The notes: generated from the letters alone by a model not told the origin. Numbered from the stretch's first letter, positions 45,939 to 57,535 are shown. The stretch: 64,000 nt of DNA from Scalesia atractyloides (GCA_947069175.1 CAMTDV010000013.1:24989857-25053856), one strand, 5' to 3'. Numbers and translations are program-made.

Positions 45939-47411
45939 TAACTTCTAACGAAGTTACAATTAGTGAAAACTCTTATCAATAGCGTCAACTAGATATTATA
46001 CTTTACTACTTTAGCAAACAATCAGTTGACTATAAATTCACATATGCACGTCCATTACTCATTCACACAGTGTTGACTATGAATCACACATAACCACTGC
46101 AAACAAAAACAAAAAAAGCTTCATCAACAATGAATCCATATATCTGTAATAAAACTAAATTCCAAACCACAAAACACTTCAATGTATGACGAAAACACTT
46201 GTGTATGATTTATGACTTAACTAGTTGACTCTGCTCTACCGTTGTGCTCGTCTAGTCGTCTCACAAGTCACCTGCAGCTACCGAGTACCAACGACCCATG
46301 TCCTTGTGATTGCCTATTTGCGTACAAATAAGCTATTTGCAACATTGGGGCTTAAGGATTTCAGATTTGGCCTCTGCCCTTTTCAGACCGCTTCAACTGG
46401 CACAACTATCCGGATTTGACAATGTGCACCCCTTGGTCCAATGCTTGGTCCACTTACACCATGGGTGGTACATTAAATTTGTTAAAAGAGATTGAACACT
46501 TTTAGTGCTAGTGGGCTTCTTGAATGAACCTTCCACCCCTTAGCATACACACATGCCATTTTTTAGCATCTTAAAACTTGTAAAAAAGCAAAGGACTAGT
46601 AGTGGTTGTTGACTCGTTGGTGGGACACCCAAATCCAACGACCATCAATACAACAACCACCCTGATCTTTAGACCAATAGGCAATAACAATCACCTCTCC
46701 TTATAGCAATCTCAAACAACCTAAATTAAATTTTGCCCGGTTTATATAAGTAAATCTGACGACATAATTAAACGTGATATTCCTGAAATAATCGAGATTG
46801 GCTAACTATAAATTGAATTGAGTCGAGTTTAAACAACATCTAGCCTAAAATTAACTAGGTGTGCAAGTATAAACGAAACTGATATAAATAATATCTGTAA
46901 GTCTTTTAATAAATATTTAAGTAGGTGACAAAATAATTATACATAGTTACTATAATAACAAGTAAAAGTGTACCATGTTAGGATTAGGATATTTTGAAAA
47001 GTCCCCTTAGTTTGAGATAACTCGTAAGAACTCCATGTGACGGTTTTTTTCTTGATTTGTTTGCTAACATGTTTTATATGTTAATACATTTATGAAAATT
47101 AAAAAAAAATATCTTAAAAAAAATATCTTAAAAAAATAAATTGTATGCAAATATCTACATATGTGTAAAAAATTCATGTAATTAAATGCCCGTAATTTTT
47201 ACATGTGTGCAATTTAGTTTTACAACTTATATACATGTATGTATACATATTTTTTATTTTTTTATTTCCATAAATGTTATTAATATATAAAACATGCTAG
47301 AAAATACAATATTACTAGAGTTCCTAGGAATTCTTACCAGGATAATTCTTAAAGTATCCAAATCTAATCCGTACTTAAGTTTAAAAATAGTGCTTACAAT
47401 CCAAGTTCAAA
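45939..47411. other. Intergenic DNA, nothing supported
   Basis: Two overlapping ORFs at 46225-46495 have no domain and share no support with each other. The rest is AT-rich. Confidence 0.5.
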
Positions 47412-47420
47412 TTTTAGATA

Positions 47421-47777
47421 GAGTAAATTGCACAAAACATCCTTTATGTTTCCTCAAACTTGCAGGTTCCAGCCTTAATGTTTAAAAGTTGCTAAAAACA
47501 ACCTTTAAGTTTATTTTTGTTGCGGGTTCAATCCTTTACAGCTAACCACGTTATTTTCTTCAGTTAAGTTCCCTCACATGATCAACCAAAATGACGAATA
47601 TACCCTCACATGTTATGCATGTGAGGGAATTTAACTGAAGAAAATAACGTGGTTAGCTGTAAAGGATTGAACCTGCAACAAAAATAAACTTAAAGGCTGT
47701 TTTTAGCAACTTTTAAACATTAAGGCTGGAACCTGCAAGTTTGAGGAAACATAAAGAATGTTTTGTGCAATTTACTC
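47421..47777. mobile_element. Perfectly structured foldback element, Mutator-like, 9-bp target duplication
   Basis: Arms 47421-47580 and 47618-47777 are nearly perfect inverted repeats of 160 bp around a 37-nt centre. Both ends are GAGTAAATTGCACAAAAC (inverted on the right). TTTTAGATA flanks exactly at 47412-47420 and 47778-47786. Length 357 bp, no coding capacity. If transcribed it would make a long double-stranded hairpin. Confidence 0.92.
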
Positions 47778-47786
47778 TTTTAGATA

Positions 47787-48345
47787 TAAAGTTCGAAATG
47801 ATTTCTCTTTAATAAAACGAATAGAAATTAAGTTTAGACGATCTAAGCTCGACCCAGTTCAATAACGGCATTGATATTGTATTTTGTTTTCTTTTTCCTA
47901 TTGTAGTAATAATAAAAACTATTTGAACAATCAAAGAAATACAGTATCTTTGTGTTTCAACATTTTAAAAGATTTTGTAAATTTATAAAATAAATTAGTA
48001 ACGTAATTGTGAAAAAAAAAAACGTACACAAAAGTAAAAGTAAACAATTTACATACATGATTACATATGAATAGGTATCCATATTTGTTAATTGTTTATG
48101 TTCAACCACTTGTGTTAATGCAATGTTAGTAGCTTATTTTATTCGATATAACTCGTAATAATTACGATACAACAATAAAATATATGTGAAAAAAAACAAG
48201 AATTTAAAATTATTCTACACAATATAACACATAATAATATAATTCTAGAATAAATGTTAAATAAATAACAAGAATTTAAAATCCTCGCCAATATTCTTCA
48301 ATAATCGTAAAAACAGAAGAATAAATAAATAAGAGCCTTCAAATT
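47787..48345. other. Upstream region of nsLTP2 gene 2
   Basis: AT-rich, without ORFs or repeats that I can support. Confidence 0.5.
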
Positions 48346-48351
48346 CACGTG
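48346..48351. promoter_or_regulatory. G-box (CACGTG) upstream of nsLTP2 gene 2
   Basis: CACGTG followed by TA, about 115 bp upstream of the TATA box. It fits a bZIP/bHLH site or ABRE core. Presence only; function inferred. Confidence 0.45.
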
Positions 48352-48461
48352 TAATAGAATCCTTGTTTTATTTCTATCTTATGTCGTTAGATCAAAATTC
48401 TTCATGCGTTGTGAATGTGTAATTTTAATCCTCATTCGTTCACGTAACCACTTCAAACATT

Positions 48462-48471
48462 TATAAATAAT
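48462..48471 (+). promoter_or_regulatory. TATA box of nsLTP2 gene 2
   Basis: TATAAATAAT, identical to the box of gene 1, about 50 bp upstream of the start codon, leaving a very short 5' UTR of roughly 20 nt. Confidence 0.65.
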
Positions 48472-48512
48472 ACGAAATATCACACTTTTATAGATCATTC
48501 AATATTTGAAAG

Positions 48513-48815
48513 ATGAAGAAGTTCTTAGCCGTCATTGCACTTCCATTGTTGGTGCTAGCACTTGTGGTTGGCATGACACAGAGCGCGGAGGAGGCCAAGC
48601 CGAAAAAATGTGATCCCTCGCAGCTTCTGCCATGCTTGAAATCGATCAGGTATGGAATACCACCACCACCAATATGTTGTAGCAAGCTCAAGGAGCAGAA
48701 GTCTTGCATGTGTGCTTACATTAAAAACCCGAAATTTGCCAAGTATGTGAAGTCACCAAATGCCAAAAAGACTATGAAAGCTTGTCACGCCCCGATCCCT
48801 AAATGTAAACACTAA
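48513..48815 (+). CDS. Type-2 non-specific lipid transfer protein precursor (nsLTP2), gene 2
   Basis: Intronless 100-codon gene. Residues 1-24 are a signal peptide (hydrophobic LAVIALPLLVLALVVGM). Cleavage is likely after QSA, leaving a short charged extension (EEAKPKK) before the first cysteine. Cysteines are at 33, 41, 55, 56, 65, 67, 91 and 98: C-x7-C-x13-CC-x8-CxC-x23-C-x6-C, identical in spacing to gene 1 and to the type-2 class. The CxC middle residue is Met. The mature protein is strongly basic (many Lys, including KNPKFAKYVKSPNAKK), unlike gene 1, and has four consecutive prolines before the CC pair. Family role: extracellular lipid binding in cuticle formation or defence. The basic surface would favour contact with anionic membranes or walls, which is inference. 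The two paralogues are clearly diverged, so this is an old duplication. Confidence 0.92.
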   Translation: MKKFLAVIALPLLVLALVVGMTQSAEEAKPKKCDPSQLLPCLKSIRYGIPPPPICCSKLKEQKSCMCAYIKNPKFAKYVKSPNAKKTMKACHAPIPKCKH

Positions 48816-48883
48816 ACCGATATGTAACTAGGTAAAATACGATAATTACATGTACTGGCGACATCACGATATCTGGTTTAGTA

Positions 48884-48889
48884 AATAAA
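48884..48889 (+). terminator. Poly(A) signal of nsLTP2 gene 2
   Basis: AATAAA 68 bp after the stop codon, followed by T-rich sequence. Confidence 0.6.
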
Positions 48890-48972
48890 GAATCTTTAAT
48901 ATATTCTTGTTATGTGACTAAAAGGATTTTTAAAATGATAATTAGAAAGAATATTACAAGCAGGCAATTATA

Positions 48973-49170
48973 ACCTAGTGACATCTTCGTGGTGGGATAA
49001 GTCTTAGAAATATTAGGTCCCGAGTTCGATTCCCATAAGAGGTTTTTCCCAGATTTATTGGTATCCTAATGAATTGGTGTATATACATTATTGTCTAGTA
49101 GAGATGGTTATGATTTGGTGGTTCCGCTTGTGACATGATGGAACTCCAGTAGCCTGTCAGTGTTAAAAAA
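48973..49170 (+). mobile_element. tRNA-derived SINE, copy 2, with 15-bp target duplication
   Basis: AAGCAGGCAATTATA occurs exactly at 48958-48972 and 49171-49185. Between them lie a tRNA-like head (ACCTAGTGACATCTTCGTGG; B-box CGAGTTCGATTCCC), a body with TTGGTGTATATACAT and GGTGGTTCCGC, and a short A tail. Target duplication plus A tail indicate LINE-mediated retroposition. Copy 1 is at 1160-1378 in the opposite orientation. It lies about 80 bp downstream of the nsLTP2 gene 2 poly(A) signal. Confidence 0.9.
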
Positions 49171-49185
49171 AAGCAGGCAATTATA

Positions 49186-50154
49186 GAGTACGTAAGTATG
49201 TTGCTTATATTGACAACTAATAAAACGGTTATCCCAAGATCAATATGAAAAAATTGTAAATGATGATACATTGAGCATAATGCATTGGCCTTTCATGATC
49301 TCTGAAGGCCAATTGGCCCAATGTAACATGTTTTCAAAGAGTTTTGTGAGCCCCGCTGTGGTCTCATTACAACCACTACCAACCCAATACTTATGATTTA
49401 TGATTACAACAATTATGTTCCAATAACTCTAATGCTTCAAGGTGGTGAGGATTAGATATGGTAATGAATGTGATTTGGGAAGTGATTTGTTTAGGGTTAG
49501 TGATGGAGCAAGTAATTTTGTTATGGGTGTAGGAAATCTTCAGTGTTTGGATGGGTATCGTTCTACTAATAGGGGTTTATTATCAAGTCATGTCATTGAT
49601 ATTTTCTTATTGAATTGAGTCGTGTCATTGGAACTTTTTTACTGGGTTGAGTAATTATGTCACTAATTTTTTTTGGGATTTTTGAGTGTAAATACAATTT
49701 TTTTTGATTTGGTCCGTAAATTATAGAGTTTTTTTATTTGGCTCATAACTTAATTTTGTTAAAGGTTTTCATGTTGCCCTAAAATTAACAAGTTAGTGCT
49801 TTACAAAGTAACACTGAGTAATTGAATTGACATTGAATTGACAAGGTAATGGAATGGATTATTATCATTCCATTGTATTGTTTGGTTACCACTTAGGAAC
49901 AGAATGAATCATGACTTTATGTTGTTTGGTAGGCAACTAAATACAAGGAATAGAATTGGTGTGGTGAGTGGCGATGGTAGGTGGTGGTGGCAGGTCGATG
50001 GTGGTGGCAGTCTCAGTGGTTGGAAGCGGCGTGTTTGGTGGTGGGCGTGGCACGGGTGGTGGTGTGGCGATGGTGGGCGGCAAGTGACGGTGGGTGGTGC
50101 AATCAATTGGTGATGACAATGGCGGGTGGCGACCGGTGGTAGTGGGAGGGTGGT
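49186..50154. other. Intergenic DNA with G-rich patch
   Basis: No supported gene. 49960-50150 is very G-rich on the + strand (GGTGGTGG, GGCGGGTGGCG runs), and its ORFs on both strands are simple-repeat artefacts. The segment beginning near 49830 (GGAATGGATTATTATCATTCC) resembles an unclassified transposon end. Element 4 inserted at its right edge. Confidence 0.5.
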
Positions 50155-50236
50155 TGTAACACCCTGTAAAATTGTGTCCAATAATATAGTGACACGTGTT
50201 GTATTTTAAATATAGTCTGTTAAAGACCAATAAGGA

Positions 50237-50570
50237 CTAAAGGCGTCAACATGCTCAAGATTGAGCCTCTGAGTGACGAACCGATGTCAACATGCATAAA
50301 TAACAGCCTCTGAGTGACAGATATGTCAACATGCTGAAATCATTAGCCTCTGAGTAACTGATACGTCAACATGCTTAAAACTTGGCCTCTGAGTGACTAA
50401 TATGTCAACATGCCTCATGCTTGTAATAAGCCTCTGAGTGATCCTTTGTGAAGTCCTAACTCTCATACGTGCCGTTTGTTGGACGAAAGAGTTCAATTTT
50501 GTAAATATGTGAAAGTTGGATAATGGAGGGATTAAAAGTCTCAACATGTTAATTCTTACCTCTGAGTGAC
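50237..50570 (+). repeat. U3 tandem repeats of element 4
   Basis: Copies of GCCTCTGAGTGAC with TCAACATGC between, the reverse complement of the arrays in the element 1 LTRs, so the array is a conserved part of the family A promoter region. Confidence 0.85.
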
Positions 50571-50944
50571 CTTTTAAAGAACCGAGCGCTCAACAATGTC
50601 CAGGCATAATCCTGGATATGCCAAGTATTGGCTACGGAGGGCAAAAAGTGCCAAAAGTTGTTTAAAATGGTTTTTATAAGCTTTATAAAGTTAAGGGGGC
50701 TAAAGTGTCAAAGTTTAAAACTTCTTTGGGGCGGTCGCGGGCCGCGAGAGACATGGCCTGTGTCTCTCGCACCCCGCAAGACAGGCTCTGCTGCAGAAAG
50801 TTTATTTGATCTCCAAGCAAAAATCCAAAACCATTTAATCCGAAACCATGGCTTCTCTAAACTGCTATGCCACGTTTTGGGACACTTGTAAGCTTCTTCT
50901 TACACCCCTAAACACCTGGCTTCACCTCCTTTGAGCTCTCCAAC

Positions 50945-50953
50945 TATAAATAG
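50945..50953 (+). promoter_or_regulatory. TATA box of the element 4 LTR
   Basis: TATAAATAG followed about 30 bp on by CATTCCAACTTGCACC, a plausible transcription start and the U3/R border. Confidence 0.6.
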
Positions 50954-53257
50954 GTGTTTAAGTGTTCATTCCAACTTGCACCTTTCTCACTAAATCACTC
51001 TTCTCCCTCCTTTGGAAGTTCCTAACTGAAAGGAGCATCCAACTTAGTTCTCTTGCATTGTAAGAACCTCTTGTAAGTGTTCCTTGCTCTTGCTTTTTCG
51101 TTTTTAGGTTTCTATAGCCAAAAGTCAAACGTTTTACGGCAAACGCTTTGACTTTCGGTTAAGACCATTATGGTTCAGCCATTGTTCGAAATGAACATGG
51201 CTAAGTGATCATAATAAGGTAGGTGTTAGTCCCTATAAAGGGCACCTCCTGAAGATTACGTTTGCTAGACCAATTGACGGGTCAAAGTTATGATATTAAA
51301 AAGTCAAACAGGCCATTTTTCGGAAAAATCATAAATTGATCTTATATATGTTATGAAACCTGTTTTGACTCTTAAACAAGTTGGTAGTAATTATTAGAAC
51401 ACGTATGAACATGTTCGGCTCGTCAATTTCAGTTCTATGGTCGGTTCGCAACCGAAAGTCGCAAAGTTTGACTTCTGCTTTGACTTTCGATTCCGACCCG
51501 ATTTAGATTAGTTACCTACTGATTTAAAGTTGCATTATGATCATAATATAAAGTAGCATTACCCTCTGAGGTTATATTACATGATCATAATCAGAATCCA
51601 AGTTTATGCACAAGTTCCATAATTATGTTATCTTTGACCAAAATGTCTTTTTTGCATAAAACAAGGTTTTAATAATAATGAACTTGAAAATAAGTTTCAT
51701 ACTCATGTAATATTATAATTAGGATTATTTGGGATATTAAACCAAGTTATAAACTGAGTTTTCAAACAGGTCCTTAAACTATGTCGATAAATGACGATTT
51801 TAGTCCTTGTGACTCATAAAATGATTTTAATCAATCTTTTTAAGGTAAATCATTTACCTACTGATATGTTATATTAAATAACATATTTTAAACATTTTAA
51901 TCTGATCCAAATGTCAGTTTTCGTAAAACATCGCCTAATAACGTCATTTTACGACATAAGCGCCATTTAAGCGCATAATATTGTTTTAAACCATATTAGT
52001 GACCAAAACTTGCTACCTACTGGTTTTAAAACTTATTTTAAACATGTTTACAGTAGGTACATGATTATAAACTCAGAATCCCAAATAATTTATAAACTAT
52101 GTGTAAAATGATCAAAATGCCCCTTCGGTGCATAGTTTGGTCATAAAAGGTAAAGTACACATATAAATAACATTCTACTGATATTATGTCATAAATAAAG
52201 TATTTTTCCAGAATACTTATAACCATAACATTAAATTTTATCCAAGTTCCTTTTATATGGTATGAAATTACCAAAACGCCCTTATGAGGCATAGTTTCGT
52301 TTTAAAACCTTAACGGGCATATAAATTGATATATTATTGATATCTTAACATATTTAAAGTATAATGGCATATAGAACTTTTCCATGACTTATCTGGTTAC
52401 CCGTTATCGCTAATATGCGCATGTTACGTATATGTAACCATTTTTCCGTAATTAACCAAAACGGGTTTAACCTTGTCATTTTAAGTTCAAAATCCAGAAT
52501 GTATATAGTTTACCCATTTTATACAAGTCAAGGTACTCGTCGGGTTTAAACTACATTCTATCCGATCATCGTTTAATCAAGCGTTATACGTATTGATCAT
52601 GTACACTATTCGGTTCATAAGACCGATAATATTTAATTGGTTAGATTATGCCATAACCCAGACTAGAGCCTTCCCTGGTAAATACTATCTGCACTTGGTA
52701 CTTTTGTATACGCTGAGTTATTAAAAATAAAAGAAGAAGATTAGCTCAGGTAAATACTCTCGACTTATTCTCCCTATACGGGCTTGGGATACGGTAAATT
52801 AATATCGTTTGGTCCATTGCAATGTCAATTTTCCCAAGTAAATAAAAGATTTTGGTGCCGTTTGCACAAAACCATTTTAATGTTTTCAAAATGAGTCAGT
52901 TGGGTGTATTTACCAGCGTAAGCTGACGTATCGTCCAAAGGCTAACCTGCAGGTATAATACGAAATAGGCCGGAAGCTGCTCGGTAGAGAATAAGAGGAT
53001 CTTGCAAATCCTTCGATCCGCCTAGAGTCTGTTTTGTATTTTTCTTGTACATTTTACGATCCGCCTATGGATCTTCTATTACGAGCCTGTATACTATTTT
53101 ATATTTTGAACTTTCGGTTTGTAATAGTAATTTCATTCCAAGACTTCCGCTGTGCTATGTTTAATTGGCAATGATGTTATAACTTACGTCACGATACTCC
53201 CCACCCGGGCCCACCGGTGTTTGGATTTTGGGTTGGAAATCCGGGGTGTGACAGGGT

Positions 53258-53269
53258 TGGTATCAGAGC
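53258..53269 (+). other. Primer-binding site of element 4 (initiator Met tRNA)
   Basis: TGGTATCAGAGC four bases after the LTR end. Confidence 0.9.
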
Positions 53270-53420
53270 TAACGTTTGACAGAATTAAACACTAGCCTTT
53301 TGTGTTTAATCTCAAACTTACAAGCACATTCCTTAGACTTCCGAGTTTAGGCATTTACCTAGGATTACTCATTTCATTATTAAGTTATTATTATGTTTTT
53401 GAATTGATTTTAAACAGGAA

Positions 53421-54480
53421 ATGCCACCAAGAGTTCGAGGACGCGGAAAAGGACCCATGAGGGGAGGACCATCCGGCCATATCCCTTCACATCCACATCA
53501 CCTGAACCCTTATGAAGATTTGGGAGATTCATGGCCATTTGCCCAACACTCACCTACAGATACTCAAAGTTCTTATCATTCTTACCATTCACACCATTCG
53601 CACCATTCTCATTCTCATCATTCTTAGCATGATGAGTTTAACCCAAACCAATACCTAAATACCCCTCCAGCTGATCAAAACCAGTTGAATCAACCTAACC
53701 CTATGGATGAGGACTCCGACCCGGAGATGCCGCCATCAGGATCGAACGCGCATCTTATTGAAATTTCTAGTGATTCCAACTCTATGCTGGATCACCTTAT
53801 CAAGGTCCTAATGAGTGGGACCAATACTGGGGTCAATTTACTTTTGCAAATACTCCTTCCCACCATTCACAACCACCTCCTGTGCAGGAAGATGTCCACA
53901 TGGAACCCGTGGACCAACCCCAATATCCACCAGAGCCGCCAATGAGAAAACGTGGAGCACGTATGTTGGTACGTGTGGGCCAATGGTCGGGTTCGCTACC
54001 ACTATTACCAAACTCCTACCCTATTATTCCAGAGGACCCCAAATGGGTGGACCCTCCAATGTTTTGCCTTTGGTGGAACCAACGCCAACGCCCGTGGTTC
54101 AACAACCACCTTCGGGTTATAGTAACCCAATTCCGACGTATGCGGATAACACTGGATACGATCCTTTTAACCCAACGACCCTTATTGATTATCAAACACT
54201 TTCAAATGATCCATATATGCAAGCAATCATGCATAATGCGCTTTACCCGTCTCCTTTCCCACCTACCTATCCACCAACTGGATATCCAACTTATGGGTAC
54301 CAGTATCCGGTCGTGCCACCGCCACAACCACAACCTCAGCCTCCGCCGCCACTAGAGGCCATTAATGAGGCCTTAGAAAGAATGAAAGAAATGCAGCAGC
54401 AGGCGGAGAAAACCGAGAAGAAAAAGAACAAATTTTTCAAGAAACTCTCCAAGTTGGTGAAAGGAAAGAAGGACGAGTGA
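53421..54480 (+). pseudogene. Accessory ORF (ORF-X) of element 4, with stop and frameshifts
   Basis: Same protein as in element 1: starts MPPRVRGRGKG at 53421, then a His/Ser stretch (SYHSYHSHHSHH), an in-frame TAG at 53625-53627, the acidic block MDEDSDPEMPP, frame changes near 53790 and 54050, the Tyr/Pro-rich part (GYDPFNPTTLIDYQ) and an intact C-terminal coiled coil with Lys-rich end (EALERMKEMQQQAE ... KLVKGKKDE) to the TGA at 54480. Because two diverged copies keep the same start, order and end in the same place, the ORF was probably under selection in the progenitors. No function is recognised. Confidence 0.8.
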
Positions 54481-55019
54481 AGTCACTTCTATTATATGTA
54501 GTCCCTGCGAGGACATTATTATTTCTTTTAGTCCCTACATGGACATGTTTATTTCCTTTAAAGTCCTTGCATGGACAAGTTTATTTCATTATCTAGTATT
54601 GTAATTTCTAATCAAAATTTAATGAAGTACTTTGGAATTATATATATATGTATTCATCCTCTTGAAACGAGCGTCTCGATTTTACTCGAATTTATGCTCA
54701 GCTATATAATTCCAAAAAGATCTTAATGGTTTTAATTTAGCCAAATGGCACAGACCATATATATTGGCAAAATATATATATAAATGATAGTTAAAAACGG
54801 AAGGGTCTTCTATCATAAAAGTTAAGGGAAGTTATCCTTCTATCTAGAGGTGGTGGACTAGGTTCAAGCCTCCAAGTCATTAGTGTCAATGCGACCGGGA
54901 CTTATAATCAACCATTAAGATCCTCTTATGTTAACATTCAAGTAATGTGCATACTCTTGGCTGTGGACTTGAGGAATCACACTAACCTTCAAGGTAATGG
55001 ACTATGTCCTAACCTTACA
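54481..55019. other. Spacer after ORF-X in element 4
   Basis: Non-coding. It begins with the same block as element 1 (GTCCCTGC/CATGGACA near-repeats, GAGCGTCTCGATTTTACTCG) and then diverges toward the array. Confidence 0.65.
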
Positions 55020-55740
55020 TAAGCCCTTGTGATCTGTGTGATCCCGGCTAATATCACCAGTGCGGTGATTGAACATCCATTAGAGATGTACTTTATATAA
55101 CCCTTGTGATCTATTTGATCCTGGTTATATAGCCCTTGTGATCTATTTTATTCCGGCTAAAAAGCCCTTGTGATCTATGTGATCCTGGCTAATATCACCA
55201 GTGCGGTGATTGAACATCCATTAGAGATGTATTTTATATAACCCTTGTGATCTATTTGATCCCGGTTATATAGCCCTTGTTATCTGTTTGATCCCGGCTA
55301 AAAAGCCCTTGTGATCTGTGTGATCCCGGCTAATATCACCAATGCGGTGATTGAACATCCATTAGAGATGTATTTTATATAACCCTTGTGATCTATTTGA
55401 TCCCGTCATATAGCACTTGTGATCTTTTTGATCCTGGCTAAAAAGTCCTTGTGATTTATGTGATCCCGGCTAATATCACCAGTGCGGTGATTGAACATCC
55501 ATTAGAGATGTATTTTATATAACCCTTGTGATCTATTTGATCCCGGTTATATAGCCCTTGTGATCTGTTTGATCCTGGCTAAATAAGCCCTTGTGATCTA
55601 TATATGATCCCGGCTAATATCACCAGTGTGGTGATTAAATATCCATTAGTGATGTATTACCCTTTCGGGTTATGATCTATTCTATAAAACCCATGTGATC
55701 TATTTGATCCCGGCTACTATCATCAGTGCGATGATAATTA
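55020..55740 (+). repeat. 141-bp tandem array in element 4
   Basis: TATCACCA(G/A)TG(C/T)GGTGATT recurs with CACC at 55055, 55196, 55337, 55477 and 55621 (period 140-144), then a diverged unit at 55721. Each unit itself consists of about three sub-repeats of CCTTGTGATCTRTKTGATCC. It occupies the same slot as the 64-bp array in element 1 but with a different sequence. Confidence 0.9.
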
Positions 55741-56110
55741 AACATCCATTAGCAATGTTGTGCCTATGTGCCCTATTTTATGTCCTTTAGTGACAGGCCT
55801 ATGTGCCATATTTTAAAACGTCCTTGGTGACAAGTCCTTGTGCTATATTTAATTGTCAAATATGACAATGACAGTTGTGACATTGCGATCCCCTGTCTAA
55901 TAATAAATGGACTATGTCCAGATTGTAATTGCCTATAATGGTCCTATTAAGACCTAGGCCAAAATATAGTTATATTAAGCCTAAGAGTTGTGATATTATT
56001 CACATTAGAATAGGCAATGGATTTTTATATCCAATGTTTAAAAGCCGATATGGTTGTTACACCATGGCTAAGAAAAATTTTATTAGGTATATAGAACCAA
56101 AGCTTGAAGA

Positions 56111-57351
56111 ATGGCTAATTCTAACGAGGCACAAAGTAGCCATCGGAACGTCAAAGACGCCGAAAATATAGCCATAGATAATAATGACTTCCAAGCACAC
56201 ATTGATGCGGCTGTAGAAAAGGCCATGGGTAAGGCCATAGAGAAATTAAGAGAGTCGAGTGTTACTCTCTCTAAGCCATTATCAATTCCACCATCCTCAG
56301 CTCATAAGGAAAGCTCTGTTCACTCGTCAAATGCGAAGAGTGAACCAAGAGGATAGACTATGCTGATGGGTCCCGTTCTTCCAAGAACGAATGTACCTAC
56401 AAATACTTTGTCTCCTGTAAACCCCGAGACTTTAATGGGGAAAAAGGAGCTGTAGAAGCCCTGAAGTGGCTGGACGAAATGGAGATTATCGTTGACATCA
56501 GTGGTTGTGCTGAAAAGGATGTGGTCAAGTATGTATCACAATCCTTTAAGGGCGATGCCTTAACATGGTGGAAGGCCATGATTCAATCAACAGGTAAGGT
56601 ACAACTGTACAACTTGGGATGGTCCAAGTTTGTTGATTTGGTAAAGGAAACATATTGCCCAACCCACGAGGTGGGGAAAATAGAGACAGACTTCTTTTCT
56701 CTTTCCATGAAAACCTAGACTGTCGGAAGTACGTTTCCGATTTTAATTCCATATCTAGGTTAGTTTCCTACCTTATCACCCCTAAATCCAAACGCATTGC
56801 ACATCTTATTAATGGATTAGCACCCGAGATTAAGAGCATGGTAAAGGCTGCTCAGCCTAGCACCTACAAGTCTGCTGTTGACCTATCTCTCTCCCTCACC
56901 CTTAATATTGTGAGGCAGAAGTCAGTTAAGCCTGAAACTGACTGGAAAAGAAAGAGAGAGGAAGGCAACTCCCATAGATTTAATCAGAAAAATAAAGGGA
57001 GGTTCGGGTTCAAAGGGAACCAAGGCAAATCTGCTGTGATGCCATTCTGTAAGACTTGCAACCGAAGACACTGGGGACAGTGTAGTCCTGACCCACAAGC
57101 TAGACCTTGTGGCATATGGTAAAGAAGGGGGCATAAGACCCTAGATTGTAAAGATCTTAAGGATGCTGTATGTTATATTTTTGCAATGAAAAAGGGCACA
57201 TTGCAACTAGCTGCCCTAAGAATTCAAGGAATAATAATCCGAGGCCTGGAGAGGTCAAGAAGGGAAATGCGCGCGCCTTTCGGCTAACTGCTAAGGAAGC
57301 TGTTAGTGACAATAATGTCATAACATGTACTTTCCCCATTAATGATATTTA
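56111..57351 (+). pseudogene. Gag and start of protease of element 4, broken and cut by element 3
   Basis: Starts MANSNEAQSSHRN at 56111, with an in-frame stop at 56354-56356. The capsid part (56479-56718) has KGDALTWWKAM and YCPTHEVGKIETDF and then shifts frame. A later block (to 57122) includes RIAHLINGLAPEIKSMVKAA. The first zinc knuckle is destroyed by a stop (after PCGIW) and the second (CNEKGHIATSC) survives in part. The frame then runs to NDIY just ahead of the protease active site, where the LTR of element 3 begins at 57352. Confidence 0.9.
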
Positions 57352-57535
57352 TGTAACATTTGTCAAAAACGGGTTTTTCCAAACCCGCTTCGTTTGTAAT
57401 CGAATATCAAGTTATAAATATTTCGTTGCGTATTTATGTTTATTTTAATTTTAAACGATACATAATTAATAAACAAATTAGAATTTAAAAACTATAATTA
57501 ATAAAAAGTGAAAATAAATTAAATAAAAAAAGAAA

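Larger units (their letters stand above)
50155..53253 (+). repeat. 5' LTR of element 4
   Basis: 3099 bp from TGTAACACCCTG to GGGGTGTGACA, similar along its length to the reverse complement of the element 1 LTRs but clearly diverged. It contains U3 repeats (about 50237-50570), a hairpin (about 50750-50780) and an intact TATA box. Confidence 0.93.
50155..57351 (+). mobile_element. Retroelement 4: second family A chromovirus-type element, 5' part
   Basis: Sister of element 1 on the opposite strand: 5' LTR 50155-53253, primer site, accessory ORF-X, tandem array and gag up to the start of protease. There it is interrupted by element 3 at 57352. The rest of its pol and its 3' LTR should lie beyond the window, on the far side of element 3. 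The sequence before the LTR is GTGGT; its 3' target copy cannot be checked here. Confidence 0.93.

Noticed and set aside
49904..50230. Gly/Trp-rich + strand and Pro/His-rich minus-strand ORFs
   Set aside because: Both are readings of the same G-rich simple sequence and run into the LTR of element 4.
52065..52292. 75-codon antisense ORF in the element 4 LTR
   Set aside because: Antisense to the element, in AT-rich U5/leader sequence, not conserved in the element 1 LTRs.
55020..55740. CRISPR-like regular repeat pattern
   Set aside because: Units are contiguous tandem repeats with no unique spacers, inside a plant retrotransposon; there are no cas genes.
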